A model generated the notes under the pieces. That model worked only from the letters and a program-made list of their open reading frames with translations. It was not told where the DNA came from and did no database searches. A program made the position numbers and the translations under genes. This document shows positions 35,576-48,302 of a stretch of DNA of 64,000 nucleotides, piece by piece. The stretch spans positions 14,030,001-14,094,000 of the forward strand of contig NC_133546.1 in NCBI RefSeq assembly GCF_048773025.1. The letters are read 5' to 3'. Origin of the DNA: Camelus bactrianus. Its lineage: Eukaryota > Chordata > Mammalia > Artiodactyla > Camelidae. Within the stretch, counting starts at the first letter, position 1. The number at the start of each line of letters is the position of its first letter.

Positions 35576-38039
35576 ATGACTTCAAAGTGTGAGCACCTGG
35601 AAGGACTAATAGAGCAGATCAGTCCAGATTTACTAAATCAAGGCTCACTGCTCAGGGCACAAGGGATCGAGAGCTTTAACTAGCACCACAAGTGATTCTT
35701 ATGTACTTAAAATGCATCTTTCTTAAGGAATTTTGAGAAATCATGTTCTAGATTTTAAACATTCCACTAATAATCCCGCAAAATTTTAAGCTACCAACCT
35801 GGAACCACCACAACCCAACAACACGGACAACTTCACATTTCACTTTACACATTACACAGCTTTGAAGAAAGTGTCACATGGACAATGATTTTCTAATGCT
35901 GAGCAAGAAAAAGCAACATATTGAGACCCACTTCCCTTTTAAAATGCACCCTCCTACCACAACACTTCTCTAAATCTCCTCTTGAAAGCTGGCATTCCAT
36001 GTGTGGTATATGTAAGTTACACTTCACATCTGATGAACTACACTTTCCACATTTAGAGTTAGATAACGTGACAGTGTAACCATACAATTAAATAATCTAC
36101 AGGAATTGTTTTTAAAGAAATGGGGCTGTTAGTGTTTACAACAAGGAATAAGCAGAGAGTGTTTGAAAAGTCAAAAGGTCACTTTAAAGCCTGTAGCACT
36201 TAAATCTTGGGTCCAAAAAAGGCCCTGCCTGGAATTTAAACTTTCAGAAGCTATTTTGGTGGAACACACAAAGTTCCAATCTTCTTCAATCGTAAGGCAG
36301 GAGCAAAGCTTTTCCCCTCTAGTGATGCGATCCCAGGTTTATGGAAGCAAAATGCCTCACCATAAAGAGTGGGATTAATGAAGAAATTTGCTTCATTTTA
36401 AAATCCACCAAAATGCATGTTTATAGGTCTTGTCAGAAAAGTAGAAGAGTGCAACTTAGGTATGGAAGGTCATAATGAGACAAGCACAGTAACAAGAATA
36501 TAGATTAATGATCGTCTTTTCAGAAGGAACATGAATTTAATTCAACCCTACGGATCATCAAACAGCTGGTACCAATTTTTCTAGAATAAAAAAAAATCCA
36601 TCGGAGTCTATATACTTCAACATCAAGACTTCTAGGTAGTTTATATTCATGGCAAATATTAGTGAAGGGTTATAATGCAAATATGAAAATTGTAATATAA
36701 AATAAAGGAACTAACTTGGGTCAACAAGAAGAAATGGTAAGAAATGTGCAGGAAATGAGTAAATTACCAACATAACCACTACCACATGGTATATTTGCCG
36801 CAAATTTATAAAGCTTTTGCAATATTTTCTCTGCTTGCTCTGTAACAACTTTATGGCCTATAAAACACAGATTGGTTATAGCAGTTAAAATGCACTTGTG
36901 CTGAAGATCCTGGCCCAACGTGAGTGCTGGAAAAATCCACGCAGCAGCCAGGCATGTAGGTAAGTCTGCAGGATCAGAAGGATGCTTCTCTGTGTTTGGG
37001 ATTGCTGTTAAGAAAGTCCTGGGCAGTTCAAATTAGGAGTGGACACACAAGGATTTCTTCTCATTGGCATCCACCATAACCATAACCAAGAGGTTGATCT
37101 CACTTTCAGGAATGGGCACTAACTTGGGACGTATGTAAGGATTCTTTAAGGTCCCAAAGGGCCAATGAGGCTGTGAGTTAGGACCAACGCAAGTTGGATA
37201 TACTGCGCTATAAGAAAGCTGGGGCACCTGGAAAGGTCTAGACCTACAGACTCCCCATAGATTTGGACACACTGGTCTCCAGGACAACCTCTGATTTTCT
37301 GACTAGAAGAGAACTTTCTCTCCAGCAGAGAAAACCCTCTTTGACAGTTCTATACCTCTTGGCAAATATTCATTATCAGGATGGTGAAAAACGAACAGAA
37401 TGGAGAGATTTTACCTACTTCCACTCCAAGTTAGCCAGCCACTATTGGGACCAAGGGATTAAGGGGGAATAAAAAATTGCCAGATGTTTTAGAGGGGTCC
37501 GTGCTGGACTGCTAGGGATGACAGTGCCTTTTATACTTTCAGAGGCAGGAGACAGTGGGACGTGAAAATCAGGTCAACAGGGACCCCTTCATGGATGAAT
37601 CTTATACCGCAACATGCACTGGGCCCTGTTCCAAGGAAGGCTTCATGTGTTCCAACTCCAGGCCATGTAGTCTAGGCCACTGGGCCAGCCTATGCAGACT
37701 GCCAACCAGGCACTTTATAAAACAATATTTGAGATATTTGGTATCTCTAGTATTTAGCCAAGCTTACTGTTCCAAATTAAATACCTTCCGAAAATGACTG
37801 ATGACAGAAGTGAAATACTTAAAGCTAGGTCATATAATGGCAGATAATATGAGTCCACATTTGCTAATGGATAACATTTTTAATGCTGGTTCATTGCTTA
37901 GAAGATAATTATAGTTTTTCCCACATAAGGAAATGTACCTCATAAAAACTGTCTAGTCTTGTTCTCACCTCCCTCAAAATAATTTAAGATTTCCACCCTG
38001 CCTGGCCTATTCTTTCTAATACAGTTCACCAATTGTTAA

Positions 38040-38375
38040 TATTTATATCCAGAGCTCCACTGTTCAACACAGTAGCCGATAGCCCCACGTGGCTATCGTG
38101 TGCTTGAAATGCAACTTGTCCAAACTGGGATGGGCTATGAGTGTAAAAGACACACCAAATTTCAAAAATGTAGTCTGAAACACAACAGTATGAAATACTT
38201 CAGTAACACTTTTTATATTAATTACATGTTGAAATAATATTTTGGAAGAGTGGGTTAAATGAAATATCTTCTTAAAATTATTCACTGGTTTCATCTTTTT
38301 AAAATGGGGCTACTAGAAAATTACAAAATATATTCGTGGCTTGCATTGTATTTTAGTCAGATAATGTTGATCTAG
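38040..38375. mobile_element. hAT-Charlie-like DNA transposon
   Basis: 'ccactgttcaacacagtagccgatagccccacgtggctatcg', 'cttgaaatgcaacttgtccaaactggg', 'tttatattaattacatgttgaaataatattttgg' and 'gggctactagaaaattacaaaatatattcgtggcttgcattg' match a well-known MER1-type element from end to end. Confidence 0.75.
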
Positions 38376-40540
38376 AAGTCTTCTAGATAATTATATCATT
38401 CTGTAAGAGTTAAACTTGCTTATTCATCAATCTTTGTTGCAATAATAGTGAATGAAGAGGTGCACACAATTTGAAATGTATCTTTTTTTGCTCTATTCAT
38501 TAATTATACTATATTGTTATGAGTCAGCAAAAATAGAATTGGGAGACACTCGCTGTGCACTGGATATTGGGGTAGCTGATTTCCCATGATAAAGTGAGAC
38601 ACTCAGGTAGAAAACCATAGAGCAAGAAAGTGTTATCCTCTGCCTTGAGTGAAAGATGTTGGTGGGTTGTGTCCACATTTGGGTAACTTGCTGCTTTGCT
38701 TTCCTTTCCTTTCCTTCTCAAACCTCTCTTTCTTTTTCTTTTTTTCTTTTTTTTTTTTTGCTAAATCTTAAACCCAGGGCTAATAATATATCAATTTCCG
38801 AGAACTTGCCAAAGATTGCTAGTGGCCCATGTCGGTGGGTCTTTTGACCATAAACACCCTAAAATCTAAAATAAGTTGCTTTCCTGCCTTTAGGCTCTTG
38901 GTCCATCTGACCCCAGTTGGTAAACCTGGAGGTCATGGTGGTGGAAGCATGTGTAGAGGGGCTTTGCTTCTTATAACTAGCAGTACAGTAGCCTAAAAGC
39001 CATCAAAATATTCTTTCCTGTGCCAACCTCAATAACAAAGAAAATATGGCTGTAAAGCTCCCATGTAGATAACTTTCACACATTTTACTTCACGGCAAGT
39101 CTTTCTCTCTAATTTTTCTCTAGGTGAAAGAGCTTGAATTCCTTGGCTTTTCCTTGTTTGCTCTTCAGACTTACATCGTTTTAATTGCCCTCCTTTGGAA
39201 TGCCACTGCCAGAATGAAAAGCAGCCCTTCTTGGCTCCAACGTGCCCCTGAGGCTGATTGAGGGGTGAGGCAGAACTTTCATTGGCAAGTGAAGCCCAAG
39301 CTTCTCCGACCATGTTTACATGTTGAAGGGGGAACTGATGGGGCCACAGCTGGCCACTCTGTGTCACAACCCCCAGGGAGAGAAAGCTTTCACGGCAACA
39401 CAGAACTCTATGCACAGCAGGGAAGGAGGAGTGAGCAGGACTTCCAAATTCTGCTCATTGCTATTCTAGACTTCAAATACCTAATCTGAGTTCCTTGGCA
39501 GGACAACCATGGACATGAAGAGAATGTGCAATGCTCAAGACCAACGAATAACTAAAATTATGTGGCTCCTTACTCCACTGCCTGTGGAGGAGAGGCAACA
39601 GAGAGACTAAAGCATGAGCAAGTTATTCTATGAGCCAGCAAAGTTCACTTATTTCAGAGCCAGTCTTTGATAGAGCCTCAAAGTTGTAAACTGACTTCAT
39701 GATTCAAAAAACAAACATTTGAATCAAAGTTATAAAAAACATACATTTATGTATTTCAAAGAGGACGCTAAGTAGTTGAGGAGAATCCTTTACACATCTC
39801 AGAGATAATAGCGGAGCGCTCAACAAATAAAAGCCACCACATATCAGTGTGAATTTCTACCTTTTGGTTTTCCAAAATATCAGTGTGATTCTTGTATCAA
39901 CAGCAGGTTCAGGACTACAGTTACATATGTTCTTTGGTGCTCAGCGTGTTCAATCCAGGGAACATGATTTTCATTCTTATTTGTAGCTGTTTGGTAATGA
40001 AGAAGTGAAAAAAAAAAAACTTACCATGCTAATTTCTTAGTTATGACCAATGTACTCTGGTTATGGAAGATGCTAACACTGGGGGAAGCTGGATAAATGG
40101 CATATGGAAACTCTGGACTGTCTTGGCAAATTTCCTGTACATTAAAATTTTTCCCAAAATAAGTAATTTTTTTAAAAAGCTTGTTACCATTGAAGAGTCA
40201 GTCAGTAAAGAAGGAATCTGAACAAAAAGATCGAGGATGGAAAAAGATGCCTTGCAAAAAAAATGCTCTCGTTCAAACAAGAGACGGGAAGTTGAAAGAG
40301 GAACAAGGATTCTTTCAAGCTGTAAAGTCTGACGCTAAATATTCAGATAATTTACCAGTTGATTCCTATACTAGTCAATGAAAACTAAGAGAGAACAATG
40401 GCCACTGAAGTCAAGTGGGGATTTAGTTAGACATCGCTAGCTATATGCAGCGAACGTGTTAGTTAAATTGCCTTAGCTAAGTGGCGACTCCAGAATTTTT
40501 ACATTCGAGGGCACAGGCATGCCAATTTGGTTAAAAGGGA

Positions 40541-40560
40541 CTTAAGGGAATTCCCTTAAG
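40541..40560. repeat. Perfect 20-bp palindrome
   Basis: cttaagggaattcccttaag equals its own reverse complement with no spacer. It sits in sequence where I recognise no repeat family. Confidence 0.98.
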
Positions 40561-40649
40561 GCCTTTTTATGCAAATACAGTTGTTTTTACTTTGTCTATC
40601 TGCTTTTTGGAGGTGATTTAGTGTGGGAGGTGAAGGAGATTATGGGGTG

Positions 40650-41335
40650 GGGTGAAAACTAAACTACAGGTTGTTATATCTACTCCTTCTTCTTCTTCAG
40701 AGAACAGAGTTCCAGCTAAGCACAGCTCCCAGCCTCCCCGCCATTATATGTGGCCATGTGGTCAAGTTCTCACCAGTGGAAAAGATATGTGTCCCTCTGC
40801 GTGTCCATTTCTCAAGCATCAGACATTGTTTCTCTATATTCTTCCCCCTTCCCACTGGGGCTCGGATGTGGCAGGGACCTTGCCGGAACCATGAACATGA
40901 CACCAATGCCCTAGAGCATGGTAGGGCTTGGAGCAGAAGGACCTTGCAAAAACTGGGTCTAGATGTGCCCTGAGCCGCCACATAAATAAAGCCTGGTTAT
41001 CCTGATGCTGATGTGCTGGAGAAACCATCTGCTGAGAACACATCAATATACAGAGAGATGCTGAAGATCAGGCCCCCGCTGATCCGGCCCCTGCTGTTTG
41101 AGGGTTTCCAGCCCAGGCACCAGACGGGGGAGACGGGGAGAGAAGAGCCTGAGAGATGACTCCGCCCTGTCATGTCTGATGGCAACCCTATGAGCCCTGA
41201 GCCAGAACCACCTGGCAGAGCCTCTCCTGAGCTCCTGACTCACAGAAACCTTGAGAGATTAGAAGTGACTGTCATTGTTCCAAACCACTAGGTTCTGGAG
41301 TGATCTGTTACACAGCAAGAGATAACCCGAACAGC
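40650..41335 (+). mobile_element. Fossil LTR sequence, MLT1-like (ERVL-MaLR), possibly two pieces
   Basis: 41160-41333 ('gagccctgagccagaaccacctggcagagcc', 'tgactcacagaaacc', 'ccaaaccactaggttctggagtgatctgttacacagcaagagataac') matches the 3' half of MLT1-class LTRs well. 40650-40995 looks like a second, older MaLR-type piece ('ggccatgtggtcaagttctcaccagtgg', 'cacataaataaagcc'). No internal viral region is seen. Both look broken and old. Confidence 0.65.
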
Positions 41336-41420
41336 CTCTGTTATAGCAGATCAGCCTTCCCATCAGGTGCCAGTGCTTTAACCTTCTATCAAAATTATCC
41401 CCTAAAGAAAGCATAGCAAA

Positions 41421-41432
41421 CCCCCCCCCCCC
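41421..41432. repeat. (C)12 homopolymer
   Basis: Twelve consecutive C. Confidence 0.95.
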
Positions 41433-41479
41433 ATACACAAAGCCTCCCAGTTCATTTGCATGTGTCTTTACTTTCAGAA

Positions 41480-41600
41480 CATTTTGTAGATGGGAAAAAA
41501 TAAACAGAGAGGCTAGGTAACATCTTGCTCAAAGTTGAACTGTGAGTCAGAGACTATGGTTTCTGATTTCTAGTCCATTATTTCTTATACTTGGATATAG
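41480..41600 (-). mobile_element. MIR SINE, antisense
   Basis: 'acattttgtagatgggaaaaaataaacagagaggctaggtaacatcttgctcaaagttgaactgtgagtcagag' is the MIR reverse complement. Confidence 0.8.
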
Positions 41601-41839
41601 ATTCATAGACTAGGGCAGAAAAGGAGAGTACAGATCAGGAAATGAAGCACTAGACATAAGGCACTTACATGAAGTACATGGTACCAGTGTGCCTATAGTG
41701 TATGTATGAGGGAATCAATATGAGCCCAACTGCGTGCACAGAAGGAGCTCAGAGGACCAACCAGTCCTCTGTCAAGTTACGACAAAGCACTCTCTCCTTT
41801 AGAGGTTTTGCATTTCTGCCTGGCTCTGAACCATGGAAG

Positions 41840-41940
41840 TTTGTATTACAGTCTTTGGGTCTCTGGTTTCCTCATGTGTAAGTGAGGCAGTAAGACTAGA
41901 TAACTTCCCAGGTCCCATCCAACCACTGGGTTGCAGCTCC
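41840..41940 (+). mobile_element. MIR/MIR3 fragment
   Basis: 'gggtctctggtttcctcatgtgtaagtgaggcagtaagactagataacttcccaggtcccatcc' matches the MIR core and the MIR3-type 3' part. Confidence 0.75.
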
Positions 41941-43440
41941 AACCCTGAAATAAACACGAAGTTGCTGGATGCCACTTCTGCATTGTCCATTCCCTGCTGG
42001 AATCACAGCACAAGCAGTAAACACAAAATAGCAATTTTCTTCTACACCCTACCGATGCCAGGTCTTGGATGATGAAATATGTATCAATGACTTTGCCAAA
42101 GGCCAAAAAACTCTATTTTTAATTTAGATTAAGTAATAATCTATGCCCTGGCTTCCTTCCTGTTCGTATGGAAACATCGGTCTCGAGGCAGTAACTAAAC
42201 AATGACAGCTCTACACAAAGGCTCCATCTGCACTGAATGCGCTCAGTTCCAAAAACATCTCAGCGCACTGGAGAGGGAGGATTAGGCTAAATAACATTTC
42301 TTAAAGAAAAAGGAGGCAGAAGAGGCGAAACCCAAGTAACTAACAATAGCACTCTGAGAAAATAAACCATCCATAAAGTACACTAAACATTTTCTCCCAG
42401 AAAAAAAGAGGAGGAGGAAGAGAATTCAGAGTGGCTAACAATAGAGATCTGAGTGAATAAATCCATCTAGAAAGTACAATGCAAAACTATTAAATGTCAT
42501 GCCCTTTCAAATCCATAAGGGTGTGGGAAATGGTCATAATATACAGTTGAGTAAAGTGGTGGTTTATAAAACACAGGAACAATGTGATCCCAGTTTTGAA
42601 TTTAAAAGTGCCACTTTTTTTATTACCCACATTAGAAAAAGATTGAATGGATATTGAATAAAATATTGACATTGGTTTTACCAAGTAGTAGAATGGATGA
42701 CTTTTCCTTTGATATTTGTCTGTAAATATCACTTTTTTTCAGTAAGTGCACTACTTCTATAATCCGAAAAAGTTATTTAAAGAAATTAAAATCACAACCT
42801 CAGTTTGTATTAAATATTTAAATACATTAAAATAACTTGATTTTTATGTTCAATATGATTAATGAAAAGGAATGCCAAATATATACATCTTCTCTCAAAT
42901 ACATTAGTATCACTAAATTAAAATACTTAAAAATACAAAATCAGATTCCAATGTGCTACAGCACTGAATGCCATCCGTGCCTTTTTCTCCCCAATTATTC
43001 CCCCTAACAAAAGAATTTCTTACCAATAAACACTCAAAAGGGAAACTGCATTTTCTTAGTCAACTCTGGTTACCACCAGACTCAGACTAAATTTCATCAC
43101 TACAGTTGCTAAGCATAAAATTTGCAAACATTTATTTTGTTCCCCCAGCTTAACCTGCCTGAACCTCGTAAAGAAAGCACATTAAAATACTCAGTATTCA
43201 CTGCACGACAACTTAGGATTTGAGTTTTCTCCCCAGAGTCCACCAACATCAGCTCTCTAGATTATTTCAACCTAACTTTAAGGGAAGATCAAATCCAAAC
43301 CAAAACAAGGCAAAAACCACTGAAGACAGACTGCAGTTCAGATGGAGGAAAAAAAAAAATCACCTCCTAGACGAATTCTATTGTTGGAGAACTCTTTTCA
43401 GTGCATCGCATTTATAACAGAACAGTTGTAACATATCCAA

Positions 43441-43640
43441 GCAAGCGGCTGTCCCGGTGCAGGGCTGCGGAGAAAAGCCCTGCGACGGTTTCTCACCGCG
43501 GTGGACCGGCTCTGCTGCTCCAAGAGGAGGGACCGAGTGTGTCGGGCCTCGGTCCCCCAGGCACACCCACACTGGCACCTACCTGCGCTCTACCCAGGCT
43601 GGGCTACATCGTCCGCCTTCAGCTGATGCGGTGACCTCAC
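43441..43640 (-). promoter_or_regulatory. Small CpG-rich block, possible alternative PLEKHG1 promoter and first exon
   Basis: By hand count there are about 15 CpG dinucleotides in about 205 bp with G+C above 60%, against very few CpGs in the surrounding intron. On the minus strand two plausible splice donors are seen: GCGCAG|gtaggt (last exon base 43583) and CCGCG|gtgaga (last exon base 43497). No TATA box is evident. It lies 8 kb upstream of the start-codon exon in the same sense. An alternative first exon fits; a relic of an unrelated GC-rich sequence or an enhancer is equally possible. Confidence 0.35.
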
Positions 43641-44137
43641 TGGGAGCTCAGTCAGGTAAAACCAGAAGCCTCTGCTAGTCTGTGCAGCTCCTTCCGTGGA
43701 AATATTGCATGAGTCAGCTTTTATCTCTCAAAACCCAACACACAAAGGCTTTACAAAAACCTGATTGGCAACTTTCTCACTGCCTTTTTCCCCCTGGTGT
43801 GCAGACCACAGACTTCAGCATCACTAAGAGCCTTAAATGAAACATGACATCATTCAATTGAGAAACAGGACAATAGACACCACTGTGGGTAACTTGAAAA
43901 TGCACACTTCGCTGAGCAACACCCTGTGACTGCCATTCTTTTGTGAACATCAAATACAACCCACACTCGCCTACAGCTGCCTGGGCTTTACCTTCCTGGC
44001 TCCGGCCACCGTTCTCATAAAAGTCCACAAAAGCAGCAAGATCTCCAAGCTCTGATATTTTCAGTTCGCTTCCTGAATTATAAGTTTATTTCAAAGGAAA
44101 TGGACACATCTTTCACCTAAGTTTTAAAGTGAAGTTT

Positions 44138-44153
44138 GGGGGTGGGGGTGGGG
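44138..44153 (+). repeat. G-rich tract (G5-T-G5-T-G4)
   Basis: Fourteen G in sixteen bases in three blocks. It could take part in a quadruplex. Confidence 0.9.
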
Positions 44154-45868
44154 CAGAGAATAACACACCGTTGAAAGAAGTTAGTTTCCCTTAACGGGAA
44201 CACTTAATACAGTTTTAAGGAAGCAGAATTAAACAAGAATACGTTTAAGGTTGAGTTTTTTTTTTTAAACAGTATTGAAAAATCTGTCTGAAGACAAATA
44301 CCTAAAATGTAAACTTCACAGGCATTTCTTAGAAAAACTGTTTAGTTCTGTGATTTTATATTCACAAGTGCTAAGCAGTAAAGACAGAATGATCTAACTG
44401 CCGCACTTCAGAGACCTTCACATCCACTTCCCTAAGGCCACTGGTCCTTCTGAAAATGCTCTATTATTATACAAAGATTCAAAAGGTTCATATTTGAGAA
44501 TGATATTGAGTTCCTTAGATGCAGGTCTTCAGGAGTACAAAAATGTTACTGAAAACCGATACCACTGCATCATGGAGCAAAAACTCAAAATATGGATTAT
44601 GCCCATGTATAGACACTGAAAACTCAACTATTTCAGAGGATCAAAATCCTTTAAATAGAAGCTCCACTTAAAGCATTCGTTTGTGGTTATGGAAAATAAT
44701 GTTAGCCGATCATCTTTAATATAACTATTTCTGTCACACCTATTAAGTGATTTTAAACTAACAGCATAATAGGATAATTTGTTTTAATGCCCATTTCCTT
44801 CCAAATAAGACTGAACATACCCAGAGCTACTTCAGGGAGCCCATTTTGATGGAAATTTATCAGTCAGTTAGGAAGACAACTTGTTGGAATCACTTCTCCC
44901 CCACAAAATTCACTGGTTTAATGAAAATCACTAAGTCACGGGTGCTGAAGAGGCATTTTGAGAGGAAGGGTCCCCCCCCCCGGGCTGTGGGGACTCTCTT
45001 AATCCTTTCTGACCTCCACAGCTATCTCTCTGGCCCCCGAAATGACGTCCCCCATACCCGTGTCCAGCCCTCCGGTTCTGCGTAACTAACAGTCGACTCC
45101 AATCTTTTCAGCTCCATCTAATCTTCCACAACCACTCCAGCCCACTGCTCCTCCCATTTGTTAAACGGCTGTTTAGTGCACTTAGAGTAAGTTATCACGT
45201 GGTCTTATGTTGAATTTTTCTTCTAGTCATCTTTCTCCTGTCTTGGATTATCAGCTTGGGGAGCAGGGAACCTTCCTTTGCTGCAGATTGGATATTCATG
45301 TGGAAGATACCAAGTTCTAAATTCTATAATGGGGTAATATATACAAAGACTCCTGGCTTCTCCTTGACTCATCTGCTTTCCGTGCATATCCACAGATGAC
45401 ACCTTAACTCCTTTCTCTTTCAATAAAGTATTATTGTTCTTGGATTTTTTTTTCTTGCCAAGAAATATTTTTCAAAAGCCACTTCTGAGAGATGCTGTGT
45501 CCATTACAATTGAACAAAAACAGCAAAGAGACTTTGAGTGTGGATGCTGGGCCGTCTATAACTTCTACACTGGACAAGTGGCTTGGCTTGAAGGATGGTT
45601 TTGAACTGACAGCACAGGCCACATATGTCCCACTAGTCAGTCATTTCTGCTCCATAATTCCTGCTAATGTAGCAAAATCATCAACTTGTCTGAGTAAAGA
45701 CCTTTCATATCACTTGCGCGTAACTGAAACCACCCTATACTGCAGCCACAAATACGCAGAGTTCATAGGATTCTGAACCTAGTTTTTAAAATGTTAAGCT
45801 TTTGTAGAGCATGGAACACATACACACACCGTTTTTGCCTTTGTATTTATCCCAGTACCAAGTGCAGT

Positions 45869-46213
45869 CCGCCCTTTGTATCTGCAGGTTCAGCACCCAC
45901 GGATTCAAAACCAACTGCAGATGGAAAATATTCAGATAAAAATATTTCCAGAAAGTTCCAAAAAATCAAAACTTGAGTTTGCCACCTACTGGCAACTTCA
46001 TTGCATTTACAACTATTCACCTAGCAGGTAGATCGTGCCAGGTATCATAAGTAAGTCTGGAGATGATTTAAAGTATACAGGAAGATAGGTGTGGGTTATT
46101 TGCAAATACCATGCTATTTTATATAAGAGGCTTGAGTATCAGGTGGATTCTGGTATTGGGGGGCGAGGGCGGTGCTTGAAACCAATCCCCGGCGGACACC
46201 AAGGGATGAGTGT
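45869..46213 (+). mobile_element. Tigger-type (TcMar) MITE, near full length
   Basis: Starts cagtccgccctttgtatctg and ends with the inverted counterpart 'ggcggacaccaagggatgagtg'. The interior 'gagatgatttaaagtatacaggaagat' and 'atttgcaaataccatgctattttatataagaggcttgag' match the family well. Confidence 0.85.
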
Positions 46214-48288
46214 TGCCCACTGAACTATCAGATGAGCAGGGCGTGGGGCCCAAGAGGCGTCATACAGGCGTGGAAGGGCAGAGAGCAAGGAAAAGGGAGA
46301 AGAAAGTAACATTCCTTGAGCAACATTCAAGGTTCTTTGACACTGGAGCTCAGAGAAGCCTTCTGTGCCTCCGTGTTTCCTTCAGGCCTCTGTTTGTCCC
46401 CCCTCAGCCCTGCGATGGCTTGGCCCTCCGGTCCTTCCCATCTCATCCCACACGCCAGTTACACTGGGCTGTAGCACATCTTCCAGGTGCCCTGCAGTCT
46501 TGTCACTGGACTTTTGTGCACACAGCAAAACCAATCCCAAGACACGTAAAAGGCACAGACACTGGTAACCATGCTGTTTCTGGCTGCCTCATTCATTTGC
46601 CAATATTAAAGGTAGGAGAAAACATAGTTTTTGCTCACTGAAATAACTTTTTAAAGGATAGAGAGCTTGGCCACAGATAAATGCACATTTCTGCTTTGTT
46701 AGGTGGAAAAGATGCTCTCGCTGGAACGCCTCTCTTGTTAATTCCCTCGCAACACTGGTCACACAGTCAGGAAGCATGGGAGTTAACTCACGATGTCCTC
46801 GCCAGGAATGGGGACCCAGGGGCAGAAGAGCAGCACCCCCAGGCCATGCCTACAGCCAGCAGGACACAAGCCAGCCAGCCAGCCAGGTGCAGGCCAGTCT
46901 TTTGGCCTTAACTGGAGAAAGACCAGAAGGCCCCACCACTTAAAAATCTCCCTGCCCAGATGGCTGCATTAGGGCCTGCAAGGCCCCTGTGAGAAACCAG
47001 TTCTTTCTGGCTGAGGGCAAAAGTCATCAGTTAAAACTCCAACATCCCCTGGGAAGGGTTGTGGAGTCATTGCCACCGTGGCGTCATCAGCCTGGGCATC
47101 CTTTCAGGGAACCACACGGGTCTTTCAGGAGGGAGGCCACGATGGAGTTGTCTGGGAGGCAGGGAGGCTGAGGGGAGGAAGCACAGATAACACGCAGCTC
47201 GAGGGGCTTAACGAGGTCTGACCTACTGGAGCGACTTCGCTGACTTTGCAGCCAGGCAACAGCTCCAAGAACTCAGGCAATGAAGGATGAAAGAACGGCC
47301 CGGAGAAAGGAAGGAGGGCAAAGGCATGCATACATTTTTCAGACTCAGGGCACGATTTGTTTCATATAATCAATAGCTGATAAGGCAGATTGAGACAACG
47401 GTCTTACATTTTCAGTTACAAAGGGGCTAGAAGTTATAAGGGATATTTTAAATCATAAGTAACATTCTCTATATGGTGCATAACAGTTTAAATGCTGGAG
47501 CAGGGGTTGGGGGGAACCTGTTTGTTTTGTGATTCAAGGTGTTACGGCCACTGTGACACTGTTCTCTAGACAAATGGCAAAACTATTTTCTAGTGCACAG
47601 GCCACTGACAAATTTTTTTTAGCCTACCAGAACTTTTTTCTTTGAAAGAAAAAGGCATGAGATTACATTTTCTCAGTGCATGCCACGATAAATGTGCCAC
47701 ACATTAAAGTCAGTTGCATGCCAGGAAGTGTCACACAACCCCATTGATGTCCCTTAGGAGGGCACAGTGACCTTCCTCCCGAAAGTGAGACATCATGCAC
47801 TAACACACTTCTACACTGAAGTCTTTCTTTATTAAAAATCTACATACACTTTTCCAGAGGTCTCCTCTCAACCCAGAAAATGTCACCAGCTATAAACTCT
47901 GCCTTGCCCTTGAGTTACACAAAACAAACTATACGCTTTGTTAAACAGACAAAAGAACTAGTAGGTTTTGTTCTTTCTAAAGGACTATTTTCAAGGTGAA
48001 AATATTTTAATGGTAAGCAAGTTTGTTGTCAACAAATTTAAAAAGTGTTTATGCTCAGCAAAAGACATAGGTTTAAGGCAGACAAGAGCACTCAGTTCTG
48101 GGAGCTATTTAATAAAAGTAGTGTTTTCTGTTGGTCCTGGAGTACTGAACCTCACAATGGAAACGGGACTATAAATAATAAATAGGTACCAGTACTCAAA
48201 TTATCCAACTGAAAATATAATTCCTCACCCCCTATAGCAGGGAAGTGTCAGCACTGAGGCAGAATGGTAAGAACCTGAGGCAGCAAAC

Positions 48289-48302
48289 ACACACACACAC
48301 AC
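48289..48302. repeat. Short (AC)n tract
   Basis: Seven AC units. Confidence 0.9.
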
